Source: Aquimarina sp. MMG016
GTDB lineage: Bacteria; Bacteroidota; Bacteroidia; Flavobacteriales; Flavobacteriaceae
Assembly (NCBI RefSeq): GCF_018100805.1
Contig: NZ_JAGJEA010000003.1
Location: 62,001-126,000 of the forward strand
Length of the DNA: 64,000 bases
Reading direction: 5' to 3'
Made by a program: the position numbers and the translations under genes. A model generated the notes under the pieces. The model was not told where the DNA came from. It searched no databases and saw only the letters and a list, made by a program, of their open reading frames with translations. This document shows positions 1-8,943 of this stretch, in pieces (positions within the stretch are counted from its first letter, which is position 1; every line of letters begins with the position of its first letter).

Positions 1-49
1 CGGTAACACTTTCTAATGCTTTTAGTATGTCTGACTTCTCTAATTTCAT
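1..49 (-). CDS. Mrp/ApbC-family ATP-binding protein, N-terminal fragment
   Basis: The first 16 codons of a minus-strand gene leave the window at base 1. The visible peptide begins MKLEKSDILKAL, which resembles the start of the DUF59 domain at the N terminus of flavobacterial Mrp/NBP35 P-loop ATPases, carriers of iron-sulfur clusters. A perfect TAnnTTTG -7 element lies about 50 bases upstream. Only this short piece is visible, so the family call rests on the N-terminal pattern alone and is tentative. Confidence 0.45.
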   Translation of the reverse strand, partial: MKLEKSDILKALESVT

Positions 50-101
50 GTGTACAATTTCTTTTTCTGAAAAACCAACCAATTTAGATTGATTCTAATT
101 G

Positions 102-109
102 CAAAGATA
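102..109 (-). promoter_or_regulatory. -7 element (TATCTTTG) of the Mrp-like gene
   Basis: Read on the minus strand this is TATCTTTG, a perfect match to the Bacteroidota primary-sigma -7 consensus TAnnTTTG, placed to give a leader of roughly 45 bases. I see no clear -33 TTG. Confidence 0.5.
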
Positions 110-246
110 GGTCGAAAAGTTAAGATTATAAAGCCCCTAAATTGAAATGATTTATGGTTGTATTACTATTCGTAATAGGTCATTTTATTAAAACGGTATG
201 ATTTATGTGGATTAGCAATGCTAAATTTTATAATCAATCACACTTC

Positions 247-1086
247 ATGAAACGAACAACTTTTATTTTATCTCTCTTCCTTATTATATCATATCAGGGC
301 TTTAGTCAAGGTAAACTACAAAAGGCTGAGAAAAGCCTAAGTAAAAGCAGTAGTCATAATAGTAGAAATAACTCAAGGTCAGAATCTAGGAACTCCGGTT
401 ATTCCTCTGATAATGATAATTATCTATTAACTGAACTAGCAGTAGTTTTTGGAGAAATAATACTATATGCCACTTATTATGGTTTGATAGAAACTCCTGC
501 AGAATATGATAGACGTGCAAGCAATGCTTTTATTACCAAACATCCATATCACAGTTCTAAAAAAGGAAATTATTCTTACGAATGGGGTGATGACACTGAA
601 ATATTCAGAACTACATTAACCAATCGGGTTATCATAGAAAACAATCAATTGTATGGAAATCATCTTAATGCTGATTTTCGCTTTTTAAAAAGAGTTGGGG
701 TAGAGGCAGATTATCTACAATTATGGGAAGATAAGACCTTTTTTGGAGCTAATTCTTTAGCTTTATTCACTGTACTTGCTAAATATCATCGTATACGTAC
801 AGAAAGATTTAATGCGTACTGGGGATTAGGTGCTACCTATGTTGCTGGTGAAGTAGAAGAGTTCGGTTTTACATATGGAATCGGAGCTGAACTTTTCTTT
901 GCAAAACCCTTGAGTCTAGAAGCCAATTTTAATCAAGCTTTTATTAATTCGAGCTCAGTAGATAAAGTTAATGTATTATTAAATTATCATATGGATCGTT
1001 TTAAAGTATCCGGAGGATATGAGCATCTTAAAATAGGTAGTGTGGATTTTTCTACTTTTTCTGCTGGTATAGGAATATCTCTTTAA
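247..1086 (+). CDS. Secreted outer-membrane beta-barrel-like protein of unknown function
   Basis: The frame is open from an ATG at 205, but the ATG at 247 is preferred because it starts a clear signal peptide (MKRTTFILSLFLIISYQGFSQ) and gives a 279-residue product. After cleavage comes a low-complexity stretch rich in Ser, Lys, Arg and Asn, then a C-terminal half of alternating hydrophobic strands with aromatic residues, ending SAGIGISL. This is the look of a small outer-membrane beta-barrel. I do not recognise the family and assign no function. It converges on the alkyltransferase-like gene downstream. Confidence 0.7.
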   Translation: MKRTTFILSLFLIISYQGFSQGKLQKAEKSLSKSSSHNSRNNSRSESRNSGYSSDNDNYLLTELAVVFGEIILYATYYGLIETPAEYDRRASNAFITKHPYHSSKKGNYSYEWGDDTEIFRTTLTNRVIIENNQLYGNHLNADFRFLKRVGVEADYLQLWEDKTFFGANSLALFTVLAKYHRIRTERFNAYWGLGATYVAGEVEEFGFTYGIGAELFFAKPLSLEANFNQAFINSSSVDKVNVLLNYHMDRFKVSGGYEHLKIGSVDFSTFSAGIGISL

Positions 1087-1149
1087 ACAATTTAACTACT
1101 AATATTTGTAAATTTTTCAAAAATTAGGAAATATTTACATATCTGGACC

Positions 1150-1503
1150 TTATAACTCCTTCATTGGATCCCAAAAAAGTGTATCCAGATTTTGTATTTG
1201 ATTATCCAACACTTCTATTCCTTCACTTTCCAGCAATTGTTGCATTAAATTGGTGCCCTGAAAATGGTGTTTTCCTGTCAAGATTCCTTTTCTGTTTACT
1301 ACACGGTGTGCAGGTACGTCCTCTCTGCCACCACAAGCATTCATTGCCCAACCTACCATGCGAGCACTACGAGCTGCCCCAAGATATTTAGCAATTGCTC
1401 CATAAGATGTTACTCTCCCGTGTGGAATAAGCTTTGCAACCTCATAGACTCTTTCAAAAAAGCTTGTGCCAGACTCTGATCGGGTATTGTCGTTTTCTTT
1501 CAT
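1150..1503 (-). CDS. Alkyltransferase-like protein (ATL) with Ala in place of the catalytic Cys
   Basis: This 117-residue protein is the DNA-binding domain of the O6-alkylguanine-DNA alkyltransferase family: helix-turn-helix region (IPHGRVTSYGAIAKYLG), arginine finger region (ARMVGWAMN) and active-site loop. The loop reads PAHRV (residues 64-68) where repair-competent MGMT has PCHRV, so the alkyl-accepting Cys is Ala65. Family knowledge: ATLs bind O6-alkylguanine without removing the alkyl group and hand the lesion to nucleotide excision repair. It is the last gene after trmB and lysE; its ATG overlaps the lysE stop by four bases, so translational coupling is likely. A catalytically competent MGMT is ruled out by the missing Cys. 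Confidence 0.88.
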   Translation of the reverse strand: MKENDNTRSESGTSFFERVYEVAKLIPHGRVTSYGAIAKYLGAARSARMVGWAMNACGGREDVPAHRVVNRKGILTGKHHFQGTNLMQQLLESEGIEVLDNQIQNLDTLFWDPMKEL

Positions 1504-2141
1504 TCCCAGGTATAAATAATTCTTGCTAGGGTGATGAGTACCAAAATCAACATCAATATTCCCATGAAGTAGTTAGAATATTTGGTAATCGATGCTGTTT
1601 TCTTTTCAATTTTCAGAAATGAAAAAACATAAAAATAAAGGGTTACAAAAGTACCTGATCCGGCAGCAATACTAAATATAATGATTCTGGTAATGTCATA
1701 TTCCATTTTACCACTTACACTCAGTCCTGCAGCTATCGCACAGAAATAAGGTATTGGCAACACATTAATAACAGACATCATCATACCTTTAAAAAAGCTC
1801 CGTGTATCCGTATTTCTATATACTCTGATTTTAGTTCTTCTTTGTTTGGCTTTTACAAAAAAATAAATTGCCATCAATAAAAAGATTACGGCTCCGGTGC
1901 GAAGAAGAATATTTTTTACGAAAGGATTAAAAAATATATATTTTGCCAATAGAATGGCAATAAATGCCTGAGCAAAAACTACTATCGAAGCACCAATTGC
2001 TACTAAAATTCCATTTTTTTTACCTCTTTCCAGACAAGTTCTGGCCACGGTCATATTAACCAATCCGGGAGGGATTACGCCTATTAACGAAGCAAAAAAA
2101 GTGACTAAAAATAGTTTAGCAGTTTCCAAATCGACTATCAA
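1500..2141 (-). CDS. LysE-family translocator
   Basis: A 213-residue integral membrane protein with about six hydrophobic helices. The first carries the IGVIPPGLVNM pattern found near the start of LysE/RhtB amino-acid exporters. The Pro-Pro-Gly before the conserved region and the overall length fit the family. The substrate cannot be read from sequence; amino acids or small cations are both possible. The gene starts directly after the trmB stop with no spacer and overlaps the next gene by four bases, so trmB, lysE and the ATL gene look like one transcript. Confidence 0.8.
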   Translation of the reverse strand: MIVDLETAKLFLVTFFASLIGVIPPGLVNMTVARTCLERGKKNGILVAIGASIVVFAQAFIAILLAKYIFFNPFVKNILLRTGAVIFLLMAIYFFVKAKQRRTKIRVYRNTDTRSFFKGMMMSVINVLPIPYFCAIAAGLSVSGKMEYDITRIIIFSIAAGSGTFVTLYFYVFSFLKIEKKTASITKYSNYFMGILMLILVLITLARIIYTWE

Positions 2142-2816
2142 TTAGGTAATTTTAAACTGGATGTAAGTTATGGGTTTATTTTCTTCCAGATATTGTTTTT
2201 CATAAAAAGTTTGAATGGCAGTTACCACTTCCGGAGAACCTTCTTGGTGATATACATTATGATTGGCATAAAGTACCTCATGGCCTTCTCCATGCAATAG
2301 TCCTAATGTATATCCATGCATAAATTCACTATCCGTCTTAAGATGCATAAGTCCGTCAGGTTTTAAGATCTTTTTATAACGTTGCAAGAATTCATGATTA
2401 GTCATTCTATGTTTTGTACGCTTATACTTGATCTGCGGATCCGGAAAAGTAATCCATATTTCATCTACCTCATTTTCATCAAAAATATGATCCACCAACT
2501 CTATTTGTGTACGAATAAAACCTACGTTAGTCATGTTATTCTCAATAGCGGTTTTTGCACCGCGCCAGAAACGTGCTCCTTTGATATCAATACCAATAAA
2601 ATTTTTATTAGGATACTTCTCTGCCAACCCTACCGTATATTCACCTTTACCACATCCTAACTCTAATACAATTGGGTTTTGGTTTTTGAAGAATTTCTCA
2701 TTCCATTTTCCTTTATATCCCAAAGAGTTATTCAATACCTCATCTCTTGTAGGTTCCACTACGTTATGAAAGGTTTTGTTTTCGTTAAATCGCTTTAGTT
2801 TATTCTTACTTCCCAC
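2142..2816 (-). CDS. trmB: tRNA (guanine-N7-)-methyltransferase TrmB
   Basis: TrmB makes m7G46 in the variable loop of tRNA using S-adenosylmethionine. The 224-residue protein has the SAM-binding motif VLELGCGKGEYT (about residues 51-62), followed by the acidic turn FIGIDIKGARF, and the TrmB signature DEIWITFPDPQIKYKRTKHRM, in which the FPDPQ and KRxxHRR-like residues contact SAM and tRNA. Length is normal for the family. It is the first gene of a three-gene minus-strand run with no intergenic space before lysE. Confidence 0.95.
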   Translation of the reverse strand: MGSKNKLKRFNENKTFHNVVEPTRDEVLNNSLGYKGKWNEKFFKNQNPIVLELGCGKGEYTVGLAEKYPNKNFIGIDIKGARFWRGAKTAIENNMTNVGFIRTQIELVDHIFDENEVDEIWITFPDPQIKYKRTKHRMTNHEFLQRYKKILKPDGLMHLKTDSEFMHGYTLGLLHGEGHEVLYANHNVYHQEGSPEVVTAIQTFYEKQYLEENKPITYIQFKIT

Positions 2817-3035
2817 AGGTTTTTATTCTTCTATATTTACTTGACTGTAAAATTCATTTTTTGTTACGTCTACTCGTTAATTTCAACAAGTACTTTTTAA
2901 TGTGTTCTACTTTTGAAATAATTGCAAAATTAAGGAAATATCTGCTTAACAAAATCCTATTGATTTCAGAAATAATGATGATTGAATCTAAGATCTCTTC
3001 AAAATTAAATCATATATATTAAATCTTATCTAGGA

Positions 3036-4115
3036 TTAAACAGTTTTAGTACCATCACCTGCTACAGGAAACTCTTTCACTTTTTCCAAAGTAAATGAAA
3101 ACTCACTCCCAATTCGATAGTCACTTTCTACATAAATACGTTCGTGATGTGCTTCAATAATATGTTTTACAATGGCTAACCCAAGACCTGAACCTCCTTC
3201 TTTGCGCGAGCCACTCTTATCAACCCGATAAAAGCGTTCAAACAACCTAGGAATATGTGCTTGTGCAATACCCTCTCCATTATCTGTAACCCTTACAATA
3301 ACTTTATTGTGAATTAAATTCTCTATACTTACCTCTGTAGTACCATCCTCTTTTCCATACTTAATAGAATTAACGATAAGATTAGAAAGCACTTGCTGTA
3401 TCCTTTCTTTGTCTGCATTTACTATTATAGGATCTTGATAATTCATATCAAAAGTCAAGGCAATATTCTTTTTTGACGCTTTCATTTCAAACAGATCGAA
3501 AACACTTTGCACCAGTTCTATAATATCAAAATTAGTATAGTTAAGATTGAGATCACCAACTTCGAGCTTAGTAATCATATCCAGATCATTAACAATATAG
3601 ATAAGGCGTTCCACTCCTTTGTTAGCACGATTCAGATATTTATCCAAAATTGCTGGATCTTTCATAGCTCCATCAAGGAGTGTAAGTATATATCCCTGGA
3701 CTGTAAACAGAGGAGTTTTTAATTCATGAGAAACATTACCCATAAATTCTTTTCGATATGCTTCTCTGATCTTTAAAGTTTCGATTTCTGTTTTTCTCTG
3801 CTTTGCAAACTTTTCAACTTCTTTGATCAACGTTCTCATATCTGTAGTAACAGGGGTTTCTTCTATTGTATCTACATCTAACATTTCGATATCATCATAG
3901 ATTTTTCGTACTCTGCGATAAATAAATTTCTCTACCCTGTATTGAATGATAATAAAACAAACTACATAACATGCCAGAGTAAATCCTATTACATATAGAG
4001 TATTAAACTGAGATTCTATGTATAAAAAAACGCTCAGTGCGAGCGTTAATACTATGGTAATGTATAAGGATGAAAGGTATGCAAACCTATACGACCTTTT
4101 AAAATTTTCTGCCAT
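3036..4115 (-). CDS. phoR: PhoR-like sensor histidine kinase
   Basis: A 359-residue membrane histidine kinase. Two hydrophobic helices (about residues 13-32 and 40-57) enclose only a very short loop, so there is little external sensor domain. A linker is followed by HisKA with the phospho-acceptor His130 (NVSHELKTPL) and a HATPase_c domain with N box (NLIVNSIKYG), G1 (DNGEGI), F box (FERFYRVD) and G2 (GGSGLGLAIV). It overlaps the upstream response-regulator gene by one base (stop and ATG share an A). Next to a PiT transporter and a phosphate-selective porin, it is most likely the phosphate-starvation kinase. The minimal periplasmic region fits PhoR, which senses phosphate indirectly. The name is inferred from context. 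Confidence 0.85.
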   Translation of the reverse strand: MAENFKRSYRFAYLSSLYITIVLTLALSVFLYIESQFNTLYVIGFTLACYVVCFIIIQYRVEKFIYRRVRKIYDDIEMLDVDTIEETPVTTDMRTLIKEVEKFAKQRKTEIETLKIREAYRKEFMGNVSHELKTPLFTVQGYILTLLDGAMKDPAILDKYLNRANKGVERLIYIVNDLDMITKLEVGDLNLNYTNFDIIELVQSVFDLFEMKASKKNIALTFDMNYQDPIIVNADKERIQQVLSNLIVNSIKYGKEDGTTEVSIENLIHNKVIVRVTDNGEGIAQAHIPRLFERFYRVDKSGSRKEGGSGLGLAIVKHIIEAHHERIYVESDYRIGSEFSFTLEKVKEFPVAGDGTKTV

Positions 4116-4798
4116 TATATAACAAACTTGTAACCTACTCCCTTTATGGTCTTAAAACTATTGTCACCAATTTTTTCTCTTAACTTTCTGATATGAACGT
4201 CTATAGTTCGCCCCCCTACAATAACCTCATTCCCCCATACCTTATCAAGGATATCTTCTCGCTTAAAAACCTTTCCTGGTTTAGAGGCTAATAAAGATAA
4301 TAATTCAAACTCTTTTCTAGGTAAAACGATCTCTTTTTTATCCTTGACAATCTTATACTCATCTCGATTGATCACTAAAGAACCAATCTTTACAACATTA
4401 TCTGATGTATCTTCTTCTTTAAGTCTTCGAAGCAAAGCTTTTACTTTGCTGACCAAAACTTTGGGACGAATTGGTTTTGTAATATAATCATCTGCTCCTG
4501 CATCAAAACCAGCCACTTGCGAATAGTCCTCACCTCTTGCCGTTAAAAATGTAATAATTGTATGTTGTAAATCAGGTACTTTACGGATTTGCTCACAAGC
4601 TTCTATACCATCCATTTCTGGCATCATTACATCAAGAATGATCAAATGTGGTTTTTTCTTTTTTGCAATTTTAACTGCCTCAACACCGTTTTCTGCAGTT
4701 AAAACACTATACCCTTCCGCAGTAAGATTATATCCAACGATTTCCAAAATATCCGGCTCATCATCTACCAGTAGGATTGTAATATCTTTTTTATTCAT
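4115..4798 (-). CDS. phoB: PhoB-like response regulator (OmpR/PhoB family)
   Basis: A 227-residue protein with a receiver domain (acidic pair Asp12/Asp13, phospho-acceptor Asp56 in LIILDVMMPEMDG, Lys in ADDYITKPI) followed by a winged-helix DNA-binding domain (about residues 133-227) with recognition helix region GGRTIDVHIRKLREKIG. OmpR/PhoB-family regulators bind as head-to-tail dimers to direct repeats spaced 11 bp, and its own upstream region carries such an array (4861-4922), suggesting autoregulation. It is coupled to the kinase gene by a one-base overlap. The PhoB assignment comes from the phosphate-transport neighbours. Confidence 0.87.
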   Translation of the reverse strand: MNKKDITILLVDDEPDILEIVGYNLTAEGYSVLTAENGVEAVKIAKKKKPHLIILDVMMPEMDGIEACEQIRKVPDLQHTIITFLTARGEDYSQVAGFDAGADDYITKPIRPKVLVSKVKALLRRLKEEDTSDNVVKIGSLVINRDEYKIVKDKKEIVLPRKEFELLSLLASKPGKVFKREDILDKVWGNEVIVGGRTIDVHIRKLREKIGDNSFKTIKGVGYKFVI

Positions 4799-4860
4799 AC
4801 TATTTTAGAATTACATAATAGTAAGGTAAATATAACACATAATATGAAGTATCCATATGA

Positions 4861-4922
4861 TTACAAACTTGGTAACAATAAACTAACATAAAAACACCCT
4901 AACGGTAACATTCTCTTAACCT
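4861..4922 (-). promoter_or_regulatory. Candidate Pho-box array upstream of phoB (six 11-bp steps)
   Basis: On the plus strand heptamers start at 4861 (TTACAAA), 4872 (GTAACAA), 4883 (CTAACAT), 4894 (weak), 4905 (GTAACAT) and 4916 (TTAACCT), each exactly 11 bases apart. The pattern NTAACAT-N4 resembles the E. coli Pho-box half-site CTGTCAT in form and spacing. Here the heptamers point away from phoB, the opposite of the porin and TonB-receptor sites. A -7-like TATATTTA lies between the array and the phoB start. Function is inferred. Confidence 0.6.
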
Positions 4923-4936
4923 TCTAAAAATCAAAA

Positions 4937-4963
4937 AAGGCTGAATACAAAATATCCAGCCTT
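4937..4963 (-). terminator. Intrinsic terminator of the PiT gene
   Basis: Inverted repeat AAGGCTG / CAGCCTT with a 13-base loop. On the minus strand it is followed by a T run. It begins 24 bases after the PiT stop and separates that transcript from the phoB promoter region. Confidence 0.75.
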
Positions 4964-4987
4964 AAGTTTCTTATCTAAAAGATCTAA

Positions 4988-7381
4988 TTATTGATGATCT
5001 CTATAGGTAGTTAACAAATTCATTGTTGCTGTTATCAAATCTTTTGTTTCTAATAACAAACCAAAATATAAGGTAGTATTTTTAGGACTACTTTCTTCTG
5101 TTCTGGTTCTAGCTACCTGCTTATCAATTTTCTCGTTTACTTTATTGAACAACTCTTGCTTTTCGTTAAGGATAACATCTATATGATCAAAATCTCTATC
5201 ATTAAAAGCTTTCTTAATTTGTCCGAACAAATTATTTAATTGTTCTTCAATTTCTTTAAGATCTTTGATCTGATTAAATCGAAGTTTTTTATGGTTATTG
5301 TTTACGTGTTTATGACTTGCCTTAGAAATATATTCTATCGACTGAGACATATCCTGTAGATACCCTAAGATATTAATATAGAAATTACTTGCTCCCACGC
5401 TGGATTCATCAAGGTTTTTGATGAAATAAAAGATATTATCTCTTAAGTCTTCAACTTCTGAATCTAATTTAGCAATTCCTTTCTTATTTTTCTTTAAGGC
5501 AGGTAAGTCGTATTTTATAAGACTATCAATAGTACTTCCATAAATCTTATTCCCTCTACTTACAAAAGACTTGATATTATCTGCACTTTCTTCGATTACT
5601 CCTTGAACAGAGCTACTCTCAGAACTCTTAAGGCTATCTTCTGCTTTATCTGCTTTTACCTTTCTTCTATAGCTTATTGTATTTCTAGCCAAAAGTAATA
5701 TCGCTACTAGTAACAATACCGCTATCATTGCAGGACCACCAAGATTGATTAAAAATGCTACCGTTCCTGCCGCAATAAATGCACTGATCGCGGTCATAAA
5801 CCATCCACCGATCACATTTAGAACTCCCGCTACACGATATACTGCACTTTCTGTTCCCCAGGCTCTATCCGCTAATGAGGTACCCATAGCTACCATAAAA
5901 GTTACATAAGTTGTAGAAAGTGGTAATCCCATAGAAGTAGCTACAGAAATTAGAATTCCAGCAACAACAAGGTTTACCGCAGCTCTTACCATATCAAATG
6001 CGGGCATTTCATAGGTCTTATCTTTTGGTAATTCTATTACTGGTTTCGTAAACCGTTTTTCTATGAATTCCATCGCTGGTTTTGGAGTGATAGCAGCCAA
6101 TCCTTGTGATGCTAAAACGGTTCCTCTTACAACACCTCTCGATAAGAAGTTTGGTTTAAAACGTTCTTTAGCCTCACCTTCCCTAGAAAGATTAATCTCA
6201 GTATCTGCTACGTATCTCGCCTTTTTAGACAACCATAATGTAAGTACCATAATGGCTCCTGCTGCGAATAATAATAACACTGGTGTTTCACTCTTTTTAG
6301 CTAAACCATCCATCGCAAATTCTGCTGCAGGTGCACCAGAAGATATCCAAGCTTCATAAGATTGCCAACCTGCAATCGGTACTCCAATAAAGTTTACCAA
6401 ATCATTACCAGAAAAGGCCAAGGCCAATCCAAAAGTTCCTACGATAATAATAAGCTTATAAATATTTACTTTAAAGAATTTGATCAGTACAAATGAAAGA
6501 GCTGACCAGAATACAAAACCAGTTGCTACAATTGGTAACACATAGGTTTCTAAAAACCCTCTTAGCGTCATCTTAATAGTACCCGCTTCTCCATCTATCT
6601 TAAAAAGATCTTTTTGATCCTTTGCCAATTCTTTTACTGTTTCATATGACGCGCCGAAATGGTTATTTGCCCAATCTAATAACCCTTCTGGACCTCCACT
6701 ATACATTACATCAACGATTGCTTTGGCATATGCAGTACCCTTTATCCCTTTCATAAAAATGAAATACAACAGTGCTGTTAAAGCAATACCTCCAAATAAA
6801 GCTCCAACCCACTTCGCTTTCTTTTCAAAATTATAAGATAACAATAGACGGGTAATGAATTGTACAATGGCTCCTACCGAAAAAGCAATGACCACAGAGA
6901 GTAGAATACCGCTGATAATCTTTTTTGCAGTCTTAGTATTGATATAGTTCTCTAAATCAGCAAATGTTTGTCCCTGATCCGCACCAATTTTAATTAATGC
7001 AACACACACTGCGGCTCCTAATAAGTTAAATACAATAGATACTGTTGTAGAAGTAGGCATCCCGAGCGTATTAAAGAAGTCGAGAAGCAATATATCTGTA
7101 ATCATCACGGCCATAAAAATGATCATGATTTCATCAAAATAAAATTCACCGGGATTGAATATCCCTTTTCGAGCTACTTCCATCAATCCACTAGAGAAAA
7201 TCGCTCCAGCAGCAATACCGATACTGGCAACAATCATAATCGTTCTAAAAGACACAGCTTTAGAACCAATAGCAGAATTTAAGAAGTTAACCGCATCGTT
7301 ACTAACTCCTACCACAAGATCTGCAATTGCTAAAACAGCAAGTGCAACTACCATTAATAAATAAATAGTATTCGTATCCAT
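4988..7381 (-). CDS. Large PiT-family inorganic phosphate transporter with C-terminal PhoU-like domain
   Basis: A 797-residue low-affinity phosphate permease of the PiT family, long form typical of Bacteroidota. The two PiT signature repeats are visible: GVSNDAVNFLNSAIGSKAVS near residue 25 and FSGNDLVNFIGVPIAG near residue 322; each is paired later with a PTSTTVS or PLSTTYV motif. About 12 membrane helices run to residue 575. The last 200 residues are soluble and helical and resemble PhoU, which in other bacteria links phosphate transporters to PhoR. Porin, transporter and two-component genes lie together, which supports an uptake-and-sensing role. A two-unit Pho-box-like site lies in the 80-base gap upstream. 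Confidence 0.92.
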   Translation of the reverse strand: MDTNTIYLLMVVALAVLAIADLVVGVSNDAVNFLNSAIGSKAVSFRTIMIVASIGIAAGAIFSSGLMEVARKGIFNPGEFYFDEIMIIFMAVMITDILLLDFFNTLGMPTSTTVSIVFNLLGAAVCVALIKIGADQGQTFADLENYINTKTAKKIISGILLSVVIAFSVGAIVQFITRLLLSYNFEKKAKWVGALFGGIALTALLYFIFMKGIKGTAYAKAIVDVMYSGGPEGLLDWANNHFGASYETVKELAKDQKDLFKIDGEAGTIKMTLRGFLETYVLPIVATGFVFWSALSFVLIKFFKVNIYKLIIIVGTFGLALAFSGNDLVNFIGVPIAGWQSYEAWISSGAPAAEFAMDGLAKKSETPVLLLFAAGAIMVLTLWLSKKARYVADTEINLSREGEAKERFKPNFLSRGVVRGTVLASQGLAAITPKPAMEFIEKRFTKPVIELPKDKTYEMPAFDMVRAAVNLVVAGILISVATSMGLPLSTTYVTFMVAMGTSLADRAWGTESAVYRVAGVLNVIGGWFMTAISAFIAAGTVAFLINLGGPAMIAVLLLVAILLLARNTISYRRKVKADKAEDSLKSSESSSVQGVIEESADNIKSFVSRGNKIYGSTIDSLIKYDLPALKKNKKGIAKLDSEVEDLRDNIFYFIKNLDESSVGASNFYINILGYLQDMSQSIEYISKASHKHVNNNHKKLRFNQIKDLKEIEEQLNNLFGQIKKAFNDRDFDHIDVILNEKQELFNKVNEKIDKQVARTRTEESSPKNTTLYFGLLLETKDLITATMNLLTTYRDHQ

Positions 7382-7428
7382 TATTTTTTTGTTTTAAAGT
7401 GCAAATATTAAAATCAAATCTCAGTTCA

Positions 7429-7446
7429 ATGTTACCAAACTGTTAT
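7429..7446 (-). promoter_or_regulatory. Candidate Pho box before the PiT gene
   Basis: On the minus strand ATAACAG and GTAACAT follow each other at exactly 11 bases. A TTTGC element (TAATATTTGC) lies 23 bases further toward the gene, one helical turn more than the 12 bases seen at the porin and TonB-receptor sites. It suggests the transporter has its own promoter in addition to read-through from the porin. Confidence 0.5.
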
Positions 7447-7461
7447 GTATCGGTCTATTAA

Positions 7462-8661
7462 TTAGAAATGTATATCAAATTGTAACCTATACATCAATCC
7501 ACTAGCGTCTCCAGCTTGCGTGGTATAACTTATATCTGACTGGACTTTTAGGTTATGTCCTGCCACATATCTTGAAACTCCTAACGTATATTGTTCTTCT
7601 AAACTTTTACCAACAATAGCATCAAAATTAAGATTAGTATATCGTCCGGCAACTTCCCAATTATTCTTAAATAGGTATCCTGCCTGAAGGTTTAATGCAT
7701 TTCCTACCTGGACAATATCTCCTGTAGGTGTTCCATCTTCTTCTACAGCAATAGCGTCATCTGCATCTCTACGAGCAAATTCTCCCATAAAAGAAAAACC
7801 TTTATATTTAAATACTGCATCCACAAATATGGTAGAGATATTCGTTTCGTAAAAACCATTACTTGTTGTCATATATGATCCCTGGTTACTTCTGTCTTTA
7901 ACGGCATCAGCATTAAAATCATAGGTTGCTGCAAGCATTAACTTAGGAGTTTGTTCTCTTTTAAGGTCTCCCCCTTTATAATCACCCTTGCTTTTAAACT
8001 TTCCGAAAGGTAACAATTCTACTCTACCTGTATATTGGTGACCTCCTAAATTTCCAGAAGTTATATTTCTTCCTTCACCTTGTGATAAAGCAACTATTTC
8101 TCTTACCAAAAATTTATCCGAAAGCTTAAAGTGATGTCTTAATTGAAGTCCAATATCACGATCAATATTAAATCTACTGTTTAATCTCGAACGATCTACC
8201 AATTGTAAATTTGCTGAAGAAACAACACGCTCTACGTTACCTGGCAACTTGGTTTGTCCTGCCCAAAGCGTAAAGTTTTTATAGAAATTCCATTTGATAA
8301 CAGCATCAAGAATATATCTTGGAGCGTTGCTCGTAAATTCTGAAGCTCCTGATATATCTCTATTAGTTAAACCAAGTTCAATTTTATACTTAATTTTTGG
8401 GCTATACGCAAAACCATCAAACTTTAAACGTGCTCTTCTTACTAAAAATGAAGTTTCGGGTCTACTATAGTCTCCATCATTAATACCCCATTCTGATGTG
8501 CCAAGTAACTGGAATCTTGTGGCAAATTTCATGCTCCAGGAGCTGTCTTTGGCAACCATATTAAGGATTCCTTTTCCGAATTTGGTCTCCGTAGTTTCTT
8601 GTGCATGTGTAAAACAAAGCGTAAAAAGGATTAACGCTGTGAGGGTAATCTTTAATTTCAT
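7462..8661 (-). CDS. Phosphate-selective porin (OprO/OprP family)
   Basis: A 399-residue outer-membrane porin. It starts with a signal peptide (MKLKITLTALILFTLCFTHAQ) and continues as amphipathic beta strands throughout. The segment PETSFLVRRARLKFDGFAY and the RDIGLQLRHHF region are hallmarks of OprO/OprP-type porins, whose arginine-rich eyelet selects phosphate or polyphosphate. It ends with an aromatic-terminated strand (RLQFDIHF), as barrels do for BamA recognition. The PiT gene follows 80 bases downstream. Three perfect or near-perfect 11-bp heptamers precede it. Outer-membrane location is sure from sequence; phosphate as substrate comes from family and context. Confidence 0.88.
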   Translation of the reverse strand: MKLKITLTALILFTLCFTHAQETTETKFGKGILNMVAKDSSWSMKFATRFQLLGTSEWGINDGDYSRPETSFLVRRARLKFDGFAYSPKIKYKIELGLTNRDISGASEFTSNAPRYILDAVIKWNFYKNFTLWAGQTKLPGNVERVVSSANLQLVDRSRLNSRFNIDRDIGLQLRHHFKLSDKFLVREIVALSQGEGRNITSGNLGGHQYTGRVELLPFGKFKSKGDYKGGDLKREQTPKLMLAATYDFNADAVKDRSNQGSYMTTSNGFYETNISTIFVDAVFKYKGFSFMGEFARRDADDAIAVEEDGTPTGDIVQVGNALNLQAGYLFKNNWEVAGRYTNLNFDAIVGKSLEEQYTLGVSRYVAGHNLKVQSDISYTTQAGDASGLMYRLQFDIHF

Positions 8662-8700
8662 ATCCGTACTAATTTTTGTCGCTGCAAAGAACCAATACGA

Positions 8701-8729
8701 ATGTTAAGTTAATGTTAAGTTAATGTTTT
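8701..8729 (-). promoter_or_regulatory. Candidate Pho box before the porin gene (three units)
   Basis: On the minus strand AAAACAT, TTAACAT and TTAACAT follow each other at exactly 11-base steps, with TAAC in both spacers. Twelve bases after the last unit comes TTTGC (in TTCTTTGC), the same distance and sequence as at the TonB-receptor gene. This is the clearest example of the motif in the window. Confidence 0.65.
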
Positions 8730-8784
8730 TTAATGATTATTTTAAAATGGTCTTTTTTTTGACTATTTATGCGTAAGCAAAAAA

Positions 8785-8806
8785 GGCTGACCAAATTTGG
8801 TCAGCC
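8785..8806 (-). terminator. Intrinsic terminator, 11-bp perfect palindrome
   Basis: A perfect 22-base palindrome with half-site GGCTGACCAAA. On the minus strand it is followed by six T. It lies about 140 bases after the chrA stop and upstream of the porin promoter, so it probably ends the chrA transcript. The remaining bases between the two genes hold a weaker GC-poor hairpin near 8871-8905 and no gene. Confidence 0.7.
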
Positions 8807-8943
8807 CAGTATTTCAAAAATCTAAGTCGACAAAAACTAATACGATTTTTTGAAATTACTTTATGTCTATACGACTCGTCAAAAATATTTTTTTTGGCGA
8901 GTTTTTATGTTATCAAAACTTTAAGCAATCGTTAAAAATGTTT

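Noticed and set aside
205..246. Upstream ATG for the first surface protein
   Set aside because: It would place 14 residues before the signal peptide, which is complete from the ATG at 247.
8871..8905. Hairpin ACTCGTC / GGCGAGT with T run on the plus strand
   Set aside because: No plus-strand gene ends here and the loop is mostly A and T, so a terminator role is not supported.
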